This document shows, piece after piece, positions 21,111 through 32,397 of a stretch of DNA of 64,000 nt. The stretch spans positions 4,402,001 through 4,466,000 of the forward strand of contig JAYKYS010000009.1 in assembly GCA_036924285.1 (NCBI GenBank). The letters are read 5' to 3'. The notes under the pieces were generated by a model, which saw only the letters and a list, made by a program, of their open reading frames with translations, was not told the DNA's origin and ran no database searches. Source of the DNA: Asterella californica. Taxonomy: Eukaryota > Streptophyta > Marchantiopsida > Marchantiales > Aytoniaceae. Both the position numbers and the translations under genes were made by a program. How positions within the stretch are numbered: position 1 is the stretch's first letter; every line of letters starts with the position of its first letter.

Positions 21111-22362
21111 TATTCCTTTCGGTAATTTTCCGTTAGAAGAAAATTCCTCTCTTGCAGGTCCTTCAGAAGGAATTTCCGACTCTACAGTAGGCACTTTGCT
21201 ATCAGCCCGCCACATACACGGCGATGACTCATCCACTCCTACATGTCTTGCACCTACACCTTACATAGTCGATGAGTCTAACACGCCTATTTCCACTCTT
21301 TACCGATCTATCACCCGCCCGCGCTTTGCCTATCTTACATTCGCCACTCCTACCGCCGACCTCTGGCACAGACGGCTTGGCCACATCAGTCTTACTCGGC
21401 TTGACCAACTCCGTCGCCATCAATCTGTTATTGGTCTAAATCTGCCCACCATTCACGATTTCACTTGCCCCTCGTGCTTGCATGGCAAGCAAGCCCGCAC
21501 AAAATTTCCACGTGCTGCCACTACCCGCGCCACCGAAATTCTCGAAATCGTCCACTCTTACATCAGCGGTCGCATTTCCCCTTGCACTTTTTCCGGATAT
21601 GAGTACTTCATGATCATGACCGACGACTACTCCCGTTATATCGTTGTCCGCCTACTGCACTACAAGAGCGACTGCTTCACAGCATTCAAGGAGTTTCACA
21701 CAATTGCCGAGCGTCAGACCGGCAAGAAGCTCAAGACTCTATGCTCCGACAACAGTGGTGAGTTCCGATCCACCCTCTTTGATGCCTATTGTCAGGAACA
21801 CGGTATCCAACGTCAGCTGACCGTCCCTGACACTCCTCGGCAAAACGGGGTAGCTGAGCGTAAAAATCACACCCTTTTAAACTTTGTCCGCGCTATGATG
21901 TTTTCAGCAAGACTAGACAAACAGTTTTGGGGTGAGGCTATCAACCACGCCACTTATGTTCTGAATCGTTGTCCCACCAAGGCCATGGATCTTGCCACCA
22001 CTCCCTTTGAGCTATGGCATGGCCGCAAGCCCACCATCTCACATCTCCGAGTTTTTGGCTGCACAGCTTTTGCCAACATTATAGAGACTCGCCGCTCTAA
22101 GCTAGATAGTCACTCCCACGAGTGCCTTCTTCTCGGCTACAGCAGCCAAAGCAAGGCATACCGTCTCCAACGAAAATCTGACGGTCATACTTTTGTTTCT
22201 CGCGATGTTATATTCGATGAGTCTTTGCCTGCATCGACATCATCCCCTCTCACTGCTATCACTGAGGATAAATTCAGAATGATGTGCACTTCTTCCATCA
22301 CCATCCTCCTACTTCAGGTCCAGCCCCTAGCCCTTCAGTGGGAGCTACTCTTCCCCCTCTGA
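20836..22362 (+). pseudogene. Copia integrase
   Basis: The frame is open from 20836 (first ATG 20977). The first part is translated hairpin DNA. From 21363 comes the zinc-binding pre-integrase domain (LWHRRLGH, then CPSCLHGKQAR). The catalytic core follows, with the first Asp in YFMIMTDDYSRY, the second in LCSDNSGEF, and the Glu in RQNGVAERKNHTLL. A GKP-type C-terminal motif (LLGYSSQSKAYRL) and FDESLPAS follow. One catalytic-core flank is altered: the usual H-S-D becomes HSYISG. A frameshift near 22285 moves reading to the next frame. The protein would insert the cDNA into chromosomes. Confidence 0.9.
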
Positions 22363-24464
22363 GTTCGTCTGTTCCGTCTCCTTTTGCACCATCTCCCGCC
22401 TTCGGTCCTTCCGTTGGCCCTGGTCCCGGCCATCCTTCAAGCAGTAGTCTTGTCCCGGGCCCCGTTCCTCTCCTACCCTCAGCAGGATATGGAGGAGGAG
22501 GAGTTAGCAGAGGCACATTACACACACCAACTCAATCTGTGGTCAGCTCATCCACTAGTAGCCCACAATCCCACAGTCGATATCCGTTCTCAACTTATTC
22601 TACCATGAATTTATCTTCTCCAATCCGAACCAGACATAGCACAGATGTAGAAAACATGAGCACACTACACCCATATCTACATCGTTCACCACCGCAGTCT
22701 CCACCACCGCACTCTAGTGACTTTGAGATGGCATCGTCTCCTCCCACTGAGATCCAAGCACCACCACAACTCCGGCGATCAACACGTCAGTCCAACCCTC
22801 CTAACCGCGATCTAGCTGAAGGTTACGACACAACGACTTTGATCCCGAAGGCACGAACGAGTAAGAAGCGTGCACTAATGGTGACTTTGAGACCAGTCCC
22901 GATGGAGCCCAACTCCTATCAGGAGACCCTATCATCTCCAGATGCTGCTCGATGATCCGAGGTCATCACCGAAGAGCTCAAGTCCCACGAGGAGAACGGT
23001 ACATGGACACTCACAGATTTACCACACTTACGAAGGTCCATAACCAACAAGTGGACCTTCAAGTTGAAGTTGAATTCAGATGGGTCCATCGCCCGATACA
23101 AGACACGGCTGGTGGCCCGAGGATTCACTCAAGTGTATGGGCTCGACTACACTGACACCTTCTCCCCGGTGGTCCGTGTACAATCAGTGCGATTGATACT
23201 AGCAATTGCAGCTCAACACAACCTCCACGTCCATCAGATGGATGTGAAGACAGCCTTCTTGAATGGAACGCTGAGTGAAGAAATCTACATGACAGTCCCT
23301 GACGGCATCAACGTCCCAGGAACTGATAAAGTGTGCAGGCTACTTCGTACACTTTATGGATTGAAGCAATCTTCTAGAGAATGGTATTTGATCATAGATA
23401 AGTTCTTATTTTCTCTCGGGTTCAGTAAGTCAGGAGCTGATGGTAACGTATATTACATTCATAAGGATAATCAGTTTACCATCCTAGCACTCTACGTTGA
23501 TGATACAATCATAGCAAGCAGCAGCGAAGGATTGCTAACATACATCAAGAGTAACCTCAGCGCAAGGTTCCAGATGAGTGACATCGGTAATATCCACCAC
23601 TGCTTGAGTATAGAGATTAACTGAAATCGAGCAGAAGGATGGATCAGACTCAGTCAAACCTTGTACCTGACCCAAAAGTTATTCCAGTTTGGCTTAGAGA
23701 ATTGTCAACCTGTCAGTACACAATTGACCTTAGGAGAAAAGTTCTCAACTGAAGATTGTCCTACTACTACTGAAGAGAAGGCGCAATGTGCTTCTTATCC
23801 ATATCAGAGCGCGACAGGCTCCATCAACTGGGCTGCCGTCTGCACTCGTCCTGATCTAGCCTTCAGCATTAGTGTATTATCTCAATACATGGCTAACCCA
23901 GGACTAAAACACATCACCGTCATAAAGCGCACATTTTGCTATATCAAAGGTACTTTAGACCAGTACTTAGAATACAAGTACTCGCCTCAACCAATTTCTC
24001 TATTTGGCTACACTGATGCTGACTGGGGAGGTCACATCGAGTCACGACGTTCAACATATGGAAATTGTTTCATCTACTCACAAGGAGCAATCAGTTGATC
24101 GTCGAAGAGACAGAAATCTGTTGCACTATCGAGTACTGAAGCTGAGTATATGACACTCAGCACATGTTCATCAGAAGCAATGTGGCTTCGACAACTCTTA
24201 GCCGATATCGGTTTAGCTGAGAATGAGGCAACTACTTTGTATTGTGATAACCAGAGTGCAATAGCACTCGTAGAATCGTCCAAGTTTCATGACAGGACGA
24301 AACACATAGATATTCGGTACCACTTCATTAAGGATCAAGTTACATCCAAGACAACTGAAGTGAAGTACTGCCCTACTCAGGAGATGGTAGCGGATATCCT
24401 AACTAAGGGCCTACCGGCTCCTAAGTTGGATTACCTTCTACCAAGACTAGGATTGAAAGTTTAG
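22284..24464 (+). pseudogene. Copia reverse transcriptase and RNase H
   Basis: One frame, broken by three stops. A proline/serine-rich linker (22284-22950) ends DAAR with TGA at 22953 before SEVITEEL. The RT begins WTFKLKLNSDG and holds ARGFTQ, QMDVKTAFLNG, LYGLKQ and the active site LYVDDTIIA. A TGA at 23622 precedes NRAEGWIRLSQ. RNase H contains YTDADWGG and, after a TGA at 24096, ALSSTEAEYM, then HIDIRYHFI and VADILTKGL. All three stops stand where relatives usually carry Trp or another residue one change away. Confidence 0.95.
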
Positions 24465-24493
24465 ATCTACAACAACTAGTCGCTGAGTGGGAG

Positions 24494-24698
24494 TGTTAGA
24501 ACTGACTGTACAGTATGAACGTAAAGTACAGCAGCTAGTTTAGACTATTTGGGCTCATGCCTTTTCGCAGGCTTTGCCTGCCCTTGTACCAAAGTATAAG
24601 TACCTGGTCTTTGGGCCTCCTACCTCATTATTCATATCAGTAAACAAGCTTACTCATACTTGGTCTCTCACATCGATTCTCTCTCTCCTTTTCCTATA
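24494..24698 (+). repeat. Copia 3' LTR
   Basis: 205 bp, preceded by the purine tract GAGTGGGAG at 24485-24493 and followed by the target duplication ATCAG (24699-24703). Confidence 0.95.
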
Positions 24699-26640
24699 AT
24701 CAGTACTTTGAGAAGGGCCTAGAAGCAAGCAATTCACACGAAATTTGCAAAATATTCATGTGATGCACCAAGTACTGAATCTCCCCATAAAATATCAGCT
24801 CAGCAGCTCGTGATCCTTCACTCATTTCCAGTTTCAGTATCAAGTTGCTATTCCTTGTTACCCCTGCTTCCGTATCACGTAAGTGTGAAGGGGCAGCAAG
24901 AATCCGAAAACATTGACTTGTCCTTCTCTCTGGATCAGTACTTTGGGAAGGGCCTAGAAGCAGTAGCTTGTTGGCAGTCCCCAAATTGCCGGGAGTCCGT
25001 GAAAATTCATCATCCATCTTGATCAGGAACGAAGCACCAGTAGAATGTATTCGAGTTTGAATCAGAATTTCTGGAGTCTTAATGGGGCGATCCTAGCAGT
25101 TATTTACTTGCTCCACCCCCCAAAGGAATGATGAACGTGATGCACCTTTTGATATGAAACAAGCAGTTGTCTACGTTATCATGATATATGAGATATCGAC
25201 TTTGCATTATAGACTATGTGTAAACTGATGCAAATATTAGAGTATGAGACACTGTAACGCATCATAATATTTGTAAATCTCACTTGCTTCTGACGTGGTG
25301 TGATAACAAGGAGAACAATATGCTGCGGGTCAGGGGGTTTATCAAGCAAGTATTCTCTAAAAGAGGTAGACCAAGTTCATCAGTAGCATATTCTCTAAGA
25401 GAGGTAGACAAGTTCATCAATGCTACTGGGGGTGGAGCAAGTAAATTCCTGCCGTCCTAGCCAGATCCGGGAGTACAGTACAGTAGTAGCGCGGGATACA
25501 ACCAGGTTTGTCAGCTGGTCTATGAATTCCTCGGTGACCGGTTTACCGGCTTGCCTCCCTCCCGGGCGTCCCCGGACAATGAGCTTTAATCTGTGGTCTG
25601 GTGTATACAAACTTTCATATATTGTCGCGGGGTTAGTCCTCAGGCGCATTTAAGGTTTTGTTGGCAAAAGTTTTTCCAGCCCTTAGGTTCGGTAATAAGC
25701 AACATGAGCACACCTAATAGTTTTGTTTTTCTCAACAAGCGGGAGGCCTGAAACGTACAAACTGGAACTGATTCTTGCAAGCTTCATCAGGGTACCCTCT
25801 TTGAGTTTTTCACCAGCTCAAGCGTGCGAGACTGTAACATGGTCTTCTTGGCTGATGTGTAATCTTGCAAAATGACACAAACTGTCTCAAAAAACTGAGG
25901 TAAGTGCATTTGTATCAGTGGGTCCAAGTTCTCGGAGACAAAAACGTCCTTCAAATCTCAAAAAACTCAACACGCGTGAGAGATCCGACCTTGCAAAAAA
26001 CCAGAAACTTTAACTGATAAACTGATAGTGCACCTGGAGCCTTACCCGCTTCTCGATCCTGCAGAAAAGGTCCGTGAAAAATAAAAGTGAAAATGAAAAC
26101 GTTCCATTCTCTGATCGCCACGTAACTGTAACGTTTACGCCAGCGCTCACAGCCAAGTGAAAGGAAGTAAATACGCGCCAGGTCACCTATCCTGGTTAAC
26201 AAGGTGGCAGCAAATGGACCGCTTTACACTATGTCGAGCTCTCCAGAGTTAATGCTGACACAGTTTCAACTGTGATGCGATAGGGTGTCTGCTTGTAGTG
26301 CATGTAGTTTTCCGAGAAGAAGAAACATCCACGGCTTTCTTCCTTTGAGTACTCCCATTTGAACTCCATATAATTTCGATGGAGCTAAGTGGCAAGAAAA
26401 GAGGGTCGGTCATGATCAGCTAACCAGCTAGCAGGAGCAGAAGGAGAGCTTTACTGCGTACTGTATGTTGAATTTCCGTCGACCACTTGTTACCACAGAA
26501 CGTGGGATAGATCCTCGTGCTGGAAGGACCTTGGGAGTTGGAGCCGTTGCTACGGTCAGAAAAGACTTTCCAGCCCTGAGACAGGTCCCTGAGGAGTCAG
26601 GGCTCAAAGGTCACTAGCGGGATGCTCCAGAATCTAGAGC
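24699..26640. other. Host flank right of copia, with two repeats
   Basis: 24890-24960 repeats the host sequence at 10765-10814 plus 24699-24720 (a tandem duplication of about 240 bp split by the copia element). 25390-25610 is the inverted partner of 5870-6080 and keeps an 84-codon minus-strand open frame at 25395-25649 of unknown family. A short tandem duplication (core ATTCTCTAAGAGAGGTAGA) lies at 25352-25420. A 105-codon minus-strand frame at 24700-25017 has no recognised domain. No gene is called. Confidence 0.45.
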
Positions 26641-26655
26641 TACCGTACCGTACTC

Positions 26656-26750
26656 GAATCTATGAGCCATGATCCTCCTAATTCCGCTGAAGCTGTCAAC
26701 TGCGGAACTCGGCACATCCTACCAGGACTCCACGTCACCTTGACGAAGTA
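26656..26750 (+). repeat. Dispersed repeat, second copy of window positions 1-113
   Basis: Near-identical to 1-75 with one substitution in the first 70 bases. The left copy has about 23 extra bases at 78-100. Class unknown. Confidence 0.75.
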
Positions 26751-27075
26751 GACACACGTCGCAAGAACGGAACCTCCAGTCCCTTCATCTTTTGACACAT
26801 TAAAGTTGTGTATTCGCACGCTGGAACGTTAATGTAGCTGTCCAAACAGCCCTACAGCCCCTTGTAGTGAAATGTGAAAGGGGCTGTAGAGCTGCTATAA
26901 GATGACTTGGGGGTATATTTCACAAGGTGGCGCAGTAGCGTATCGACGGATGAGTCCGTGTGAGACAGAGAGGTTTCAAGTTTACATTTGAAATCAAATT
27001 TTATGCGACATGCAGTCGCAGTTTAGGATGCTTGTGCACTCTAAGTGCGACCGAGGCCGCAGGCTTAGGGTTCTA

Positions 27076-27490
27076 AGGGTCTCTTCCGACTAGGTCCTTA
27101 GTGTGCTTATCAGACACAATCAGATTGATTTGATAATAAGAATTGTCTTTCGACTGTAATTTCGCAAGTGTGATAATAGTATATTCGTCAACATATAATA
27201 TCTCCAAAGTTTTTGGCTGGGGTACCTCAGAGCTAGCATTTCCGTATATTTCGCTTACACAAACTCTCTCAAGCGAACGCGTGGATGCTCAAGTGAAACT
27301 GACAAGAATCCACTATCACGACACGTGAGATTACTTTTTCTTTGAAAATCATGAAAGTAAACGATGTGATGGGAAGACGATAACTATCGCGACTGCAATA
27401 GTTACCAAAAGCTGCAGGACTAGCAGCTGTACCCTTCAGGTCCGGCGGGACTCATTAGACGCGTTAAAGGGTGTAGTCGGAAGAGACCCT
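27076..27490. repeat. Candidate MITE-like segment with 17-bp inverted repeats
   Basis: Perfect 17-bp inverted arms at 27076-27092 and 27474-27490 (TAGTCGGAAGAGACCCT on the right) enclose about 380 bp without coding sequence. No clear target duplication is seen. Confidence 0.4.
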
Positions 27491-27715
27491 AACTTCCCTC
27501 TGTTAGAGAGAAGCGAGTCTCAGAGATTTCTCGAGTTTAGGTGATAGCTTTGCAGATCGCGCAATTACATACTTGGGGTAAGCGGAAAGTGAAAAGTGAT
27601 GATCGATCTCAATTAATTCTCACGTGAAAATGCTACATTTATCAGTCAAAACGTAGGGGGCTGGATGGTCCGCAAGAACAATACTGAGCACCTCCTTATC
27701 TCTTGAAAGTGACGA

Positions 27716-27739
27716 TAAATAAATAAATAAATAAATAAT
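27716..27739. repeat. AAAT microsatellite
   Basis: About five to six tandem AAAT units. Confidence 0.9.
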
Positions 27740-27894
27740 AAAAGTGAAGTATTTCTATCTAAAACCCCCGTTTAAATAAAATAAAAGCATGAAAAAGAGT
27801 ATTCTTTTCTTTCTCACAATGTTCTTTCAGTATGAAACATTGATTTCTTTTTGGTTTGAAAAAACCCTGAAATCTTCATTCTAACTTTTCTCTG

Positions 27895-28131
27895 TCGATG
27901 CTTAGTAGTTTGTTTCATCTGAATCATATTTTTATTTCATTTATTTTTTGAGATTTTTTCACCATGAAACTTTTGTTCTAACACGGATTATACCACCCTT
28001 TGCAATACTCGCTCGATGCTAAGTAGTTTGTTTCATCTGGATCATATTTTTATTTTATTCATTTTTTGAGTTATTTTCCCATGAAACTTTTGCTCTTACA
28101 CGGATTATACCACCCTTTGCAATACCCGCTC
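27895..28131. repeat. Tandem duplication of a 118-bp unit
   Basis: Unit one begins at 27895 and unit two at 28013. Both carry GTTTCATCT, an AT-rich core and GGATTATACCACCCTTTGCA near the end. They differ at about ten positions. No coding content. Confidence 0.85.
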
Positions 28132-29109
28132 GTCATGTCGCTCATGAGAACCAGGAGGTAGGGGTGTTTTTATCTCAACACTTACCTGCATAAGCCAACT
28201 GCAACAACCGTATGGGGTTTCGAGATGAATCATAACTTTATAGCTGGTGCATAGTTTTAATTTGATTATTTATTCCCCATATTCCAAGTTGAGATGAAGA
28301 AATAGTCACCAAAAGCAGTTTGTGCATTACGGTTAAATTTCTCAGTTCTCCAAAAGCAAAGCCACAAAATAAAGTCTGCTACAAGTTCCCAGGAGCATTT
28401 GTATTCACACTCGAGGTTTAAAGGGATAATTTTCACATCGTAATCTTTAAATGGTTCTCTTAAAGAGCATTAGTAACTCAAACCTGTTCTGAAGTACCAA
28501 AACAGTTTGATTTTGGGTTAAAGAGCATTTGTTGGAATCTTCAAGTTAGAGAAGTGCAGTGACTTTTTCAAGATGTTGTAAAATGAAGAGTAGTATAAAG
28601 ATAAGCTGTGGGAAGATTTTTTCCTTACTGACTTCCAAAATGGTTAGGGGAAGCCTATTGAGGAGAGACATTTCCCTAGCTTATCTTTGTAGGATTTTTT
28701 TATTTAGAATATTCTCTAAATAGTACAACATTTCTTTATTATAAAGACACTAATAAAGACTCTTTAACCAAAATCTAAGCGTTCAAGGAACAACGTATCA
28801 AATATCTAATTCAGTGTAACGAGTTTATGCTCTTTAAGAAATCATTTTAAAACTATGATATAATTTTCATCGTTAAAGAGAAATATTTTTCCTGATCTGT
28901 AAAATAGAGATAAGGAGGTCTTTATCGATATATGGGTGAAGATGCTCTAATGCTGTTAGTCACCTTGTATGTGGCTCACTTTGCACCTTTTTGAAATGGT
29001 TTTTGAGGTTGTGTAGAAGGATTGATCTTGTCCGGCCGTTGATTTCAACTAGACAATCCTGGAGTTCGAACTCTTCATGGATGTCGGGCAGGCATCAAGG
29101 TAAAAGTAA
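28132..29109. other. AT-rich non-genic stretch
   Basis: No gene seen. Imperfect inverted segments near 28598 and 28673 (AAGATAAGCT / AGCTTATCTT) could fold, and the outer parts carry GAGCATT-like motifs common at plant MITE ends. The evidence is too weak to call an element. Confidence 0.35.
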
Positions 29110-29560
29110 TTATTTACTTGGTCAGCCCATGCGCTATACTTTCTACTTTGCCAGGTCCCTGAGTTCTAATTGTTTTTTGGTCGGGCCCATGATCAGATAA
29201 TTGTAATTTCGACTGAGATCGTGGAAACGAAGGTGACATGGACTTTTACTGTGGTGACATGGACTTCGTACGAAGTTACGGTGGCATGGAGAAATATGAG
29301 CTGGCAGTCGAGTGTGATGTGGTCGTCGATTTAATCCTAAATCGATGTTCATGCAAAAAAAAATAAAGTCCATGTGGCATAGCGCATGAAGCCACATCAG
29401 ACTTATCACATAAGTGTCACAGTTTAGACATTGACGCGATTTGGCTGACGTGGTGGTCACTTCTCCATTCACCCGGTTACGCGTCCGACCAAGCAACGAT
29501 TAGATCTCAGGGGCCTGGCCAAGTAGAAAGTATTGCCTATAGACTTGACCAAGTAAATAA
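29110..29560. mobile_element. Fold-back MITE with 77-bp terminal inverted repeats
   Basis: The left end 29110-29186 (starting TTATTTACTTGGTCAG) and the right end 29483-29560 are reverse complements with a few mismatches. The element is about 451 bp with no coding capacity. Smaller direct repeats inside the arms (ACTTGG-TC) recur. Target duplication is unclear. A truncated relative lies at 30376-30480, and end-like fragments sit in the BASS1 intron near 32890 and 32980. Confidence 0.8.
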
Positions 29561-32397
29561 CTGAGGTACGAGAAATAGAACGACTCGCATCACAGACAAA
29601 GAACATTTTCTCAACAGATTAAACAAAAGTCTAAATATATTGAGCTCAAGCAAATGAGAACCTGGATGGTTGCTTTTCCATATCTCCCTCGTTATACACC
29701 GGTAGTAATGTATAATGTCGCTCGCTTATTTGCTTATTTAATTTCTTTAAGATGGAAGAGTGCTGCAAGTTTAATTTATTTTTATTTTTTAGAGAAGAGT
29801 TAGATAATAAAATAATAAAATATATTTGTTAATCAGTTAACGAACGCAATTGTAGCCTTAGAGTTGCGTTGGTCTACGCTTAACTTATGGGTTTTAGACG
29901 ACTCCAACGATTTCGTAATTCTGTATATGATTGTCATTTGATGTGATTTATATATGAATTTAGATTTTCATTAAAATTTACTACATAATTACTATATCAC
30001 ACTTATATTTTTTCTGATAACAAAAACCAAGCAAAAGAACAAAAGTTCTCCAAAGGTGGTTGAGCATGCTTACACACCGGATACACTAGTCTCGTTATGT
30101 TGAACATTTTTAATTCCTTCATCAGAAGTTATCACTAACTAATCGAGAAAAGTACAATAGTGCCAAAAGATAGGTTATCAGAATAACCAGCCAACCATCA
30201 GAGGTTAACTTGAAGGACGAGTTCGCACCTCCCACAGTGGACGTGCACTTAAGTTTGGTGTGCAGTTCATGATACATGCCCATGGCTAAACGGAGTCAGC
30301 GAAAACAATTGAAAAAAGAGAGAAAATGAAGCACGCCCCAGTAGGTTGGCTAGCTTGATATCGAATTTCTCAATTAATTACTTGGTAAGCCTATGCGCCA
30401 TACTTTTTACTTGGTCGGGCTCCTGAGTTCATTTCGTTACTTGGTCGGACCCATGACCGGCTATCCTATGTTACAGAGGGACACGGTGGCAATTTGCATG
30501 ACATGGACTGTCGTGAAGCTCTGATGGCATTGCAGAGTCTGAGGTGGCCGTCGAGCATCAACCTTCAGGCAGAGAAAATATTTAGCTCATGTCAACCGTG
30601 CAGGTGTGAACGGGATATCAAACACACCTCTCGCTTTGTTGTCTGAATCATTGTGTTAGCTTGGACATTGCTGGTGTGTGCCTGCAGCCATCGATCGATT
30701 AGTTCAGCTGCCGAACTAGATGCTTGGATAACATAATTAAATGCTTAATCTCAAAACTCTCCATTGTATCTCGGGAAACTTGAGTAAGGTGTATATGCAT
30801 GTCTATCTAAAGATCTGGCTTCTGATAAGGGCGTAATACACGAAGACCATTGACTTCTCCAGTTGCTAAGACGATCACAGAGAGAGAGACGGTCGAGAGG
30901 AACAAAGAGTTGCCGGGCAGCCCAGCCAATCTACAATCATTCTCACGAGAAACTGAGGATGGCGACTGACTGGGTGCTTCCACAAGTTGACTAAACGCCG
31001 GTCGTGGCGGAAGTCCCACCGTTCGCCGGCCGTATAATATCCCTCAAGCTATCGATGTGATTTGGGAGCCAGCAGTGATTCCCGGTGCTAGAAGTAGAGT
31101 GCAAACAATCTTCGCTGGGAGCTCTTAGGAACAAGCAGCTTGTTTAAGGTAACGGATCCTAAAGAACACGTCGATCTCTAGCGGCAGAGTCCAAGCTGCG
31201 GCCCTGCCCTCTTTCAGCAAGGATAACTGTACAGAAAGTTTCTAACGTTCACGCGGTGCAGTGAAGGGTTACTTGTGCGGAAGCGAGTTCGGATTTAGCA
31301 TGCTAACACCTTGCTCAGTAAATCATCTTGGTAAAGAACAGAATCCATAGCTCCTCTTTCAAAGCACCGACGAGCACTCCGTGAAAGCTGCAAATACAGT
31401 GCACTGAGAAGTTTGAACTCCAGAAATTCAACCCATATACGGATCTGGCGTAGGGCTGCTCATGTCATGCTCTGCAGCATCCATCAAAACCTGACTCTTC
31501 CTCTTGCAAAGTATATGACTGAAAGCCGGCTAAGGTAGCAAAGTCTAATCCCAATTGCACATAACTGACACGATACCGTCTCTGGTTCCGATGATCCACG
31601 TCTCAATTCTGAGTCTACATAGTTTTCTGCACCAGAACAGAACTTGCAAAAAGTCAGCCTTGATGAAACAAAATAACACACACCCGTTTGCATCTTTACG
31701 TCTAAAACTGTTTCTGAGAGAATATAATCGCGATATCTCAAGCACAAAGAGAAACGCACCGTAAAATGCAATCGTACATGCCACAGGGCGTTAGGGTTTA
31801 GGGTTTAGCTTCAGAACTACCTACGTGATCTCAACATTAATTAATCCCCAGTCCAGACACTAAACAGCTATAACCAGATGAACCACCATCGACTGTAAAA
31901 TTAATAGAACGTTTTTGCGAATACTAAAATCGTCATCGCAATAATGAAGTTGGAGAAGTTGGGTCAGCTGGAAAACGACAAGCAACAAGAAACCTTAAAA
32001 ACGCGTTTGATAACAACATGGTGTCATATAGCTGCTTGCGATGGACTGTATGTCCTAGAACCCGGCGATCTACAAGACCAATGACAATTTCCAGCAACAC
32101 AGAAGTTCGCTGGCCTACCATCGCTACCGATAAACTTCTTACTTCCACGAGTAGGCTTTCGAAACAAGGTGGAAAACCGGGCGGCCTGCTTTCAAACTAG
32201 CTCTCCGAAAAGTACGACCGGTACGTAAATGAAGTAAAAGCTTATATTCTGAGCGATCTGTATCATCCAGTGACTAGGGGGGAAAAGGGAAAAAAATTTC
32301 TAAACCATAGAAACCAAAAGTTATGAACCTTACATACCGAACAATGTGAAATGGGATCTGTAAATAAGGAATGGGGATGAAGTATCGACAGATTGTG
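29561..32397. other. Mostly non-genic, with a truncated MITE and a telobox
   Basis: 30376-30480 resembles the left arm of the MITE at 29110 but has no right arm. 31790-31808 carries two and a half telomere-type TTTAGGG units, an interstitial telomere motif or telobox. On the minus strand a small ORF downstream of it (31693-31484, 69 codons) has two C-x2-C pairs (CKFC, CQLC), and another small frame starts at an ATG at 32124. Neither is recognised. They could be unannotated exons near the 3' end of the symporter gene. Confidence 0.35.

Larger units (their letters stand above)
10815..24698 (+). mobile_element. Complete Ty1/copia retrotransposon carrying a nested gypsy
   Basis: Two LTRs of exactly 205 bp (10815-11019 and 24494-24698) begin TGTTAG and end CCTATA. 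They are flanked by the 5-bp target duplication ATCAG at 10810-10814 and 24699-24703. The initiator-tRNA primer site follows the 5' LTR and a purine tract (GAGTGGGAG) precedes the 3' LTR. Order is gag, protease, integrase, reverse transcriptase, RNase H, which defines copia. Without the nested 7.8-kb gypsy the element is about 6.1 kb. The two LTRs differ at six positions by eye, all transitions (about 3%). The coding region has at least four nonsense changes and two frameshifts, so it is not autonomous now. Confidence 0.95.

Noticed and set aside
20784..21236. Minus-strand ORF of 150 codons
   Set aside because: Open only because of GC-rich repetitive hairpin DNA; composition is low-complexity Gly/Ser/Arg.
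22298..22525. Minus-strand proline/glycine-rich ORF
   Set aside because: Shadow of the copia integrase-RT linker on the plus strand.
31790..31808. Telomere-like TTTAGGG repeats suggesting a chromosome end or fusion point
   Set aside because: Only two and a half units. Short teloboxes are common in plant promoters and introns.
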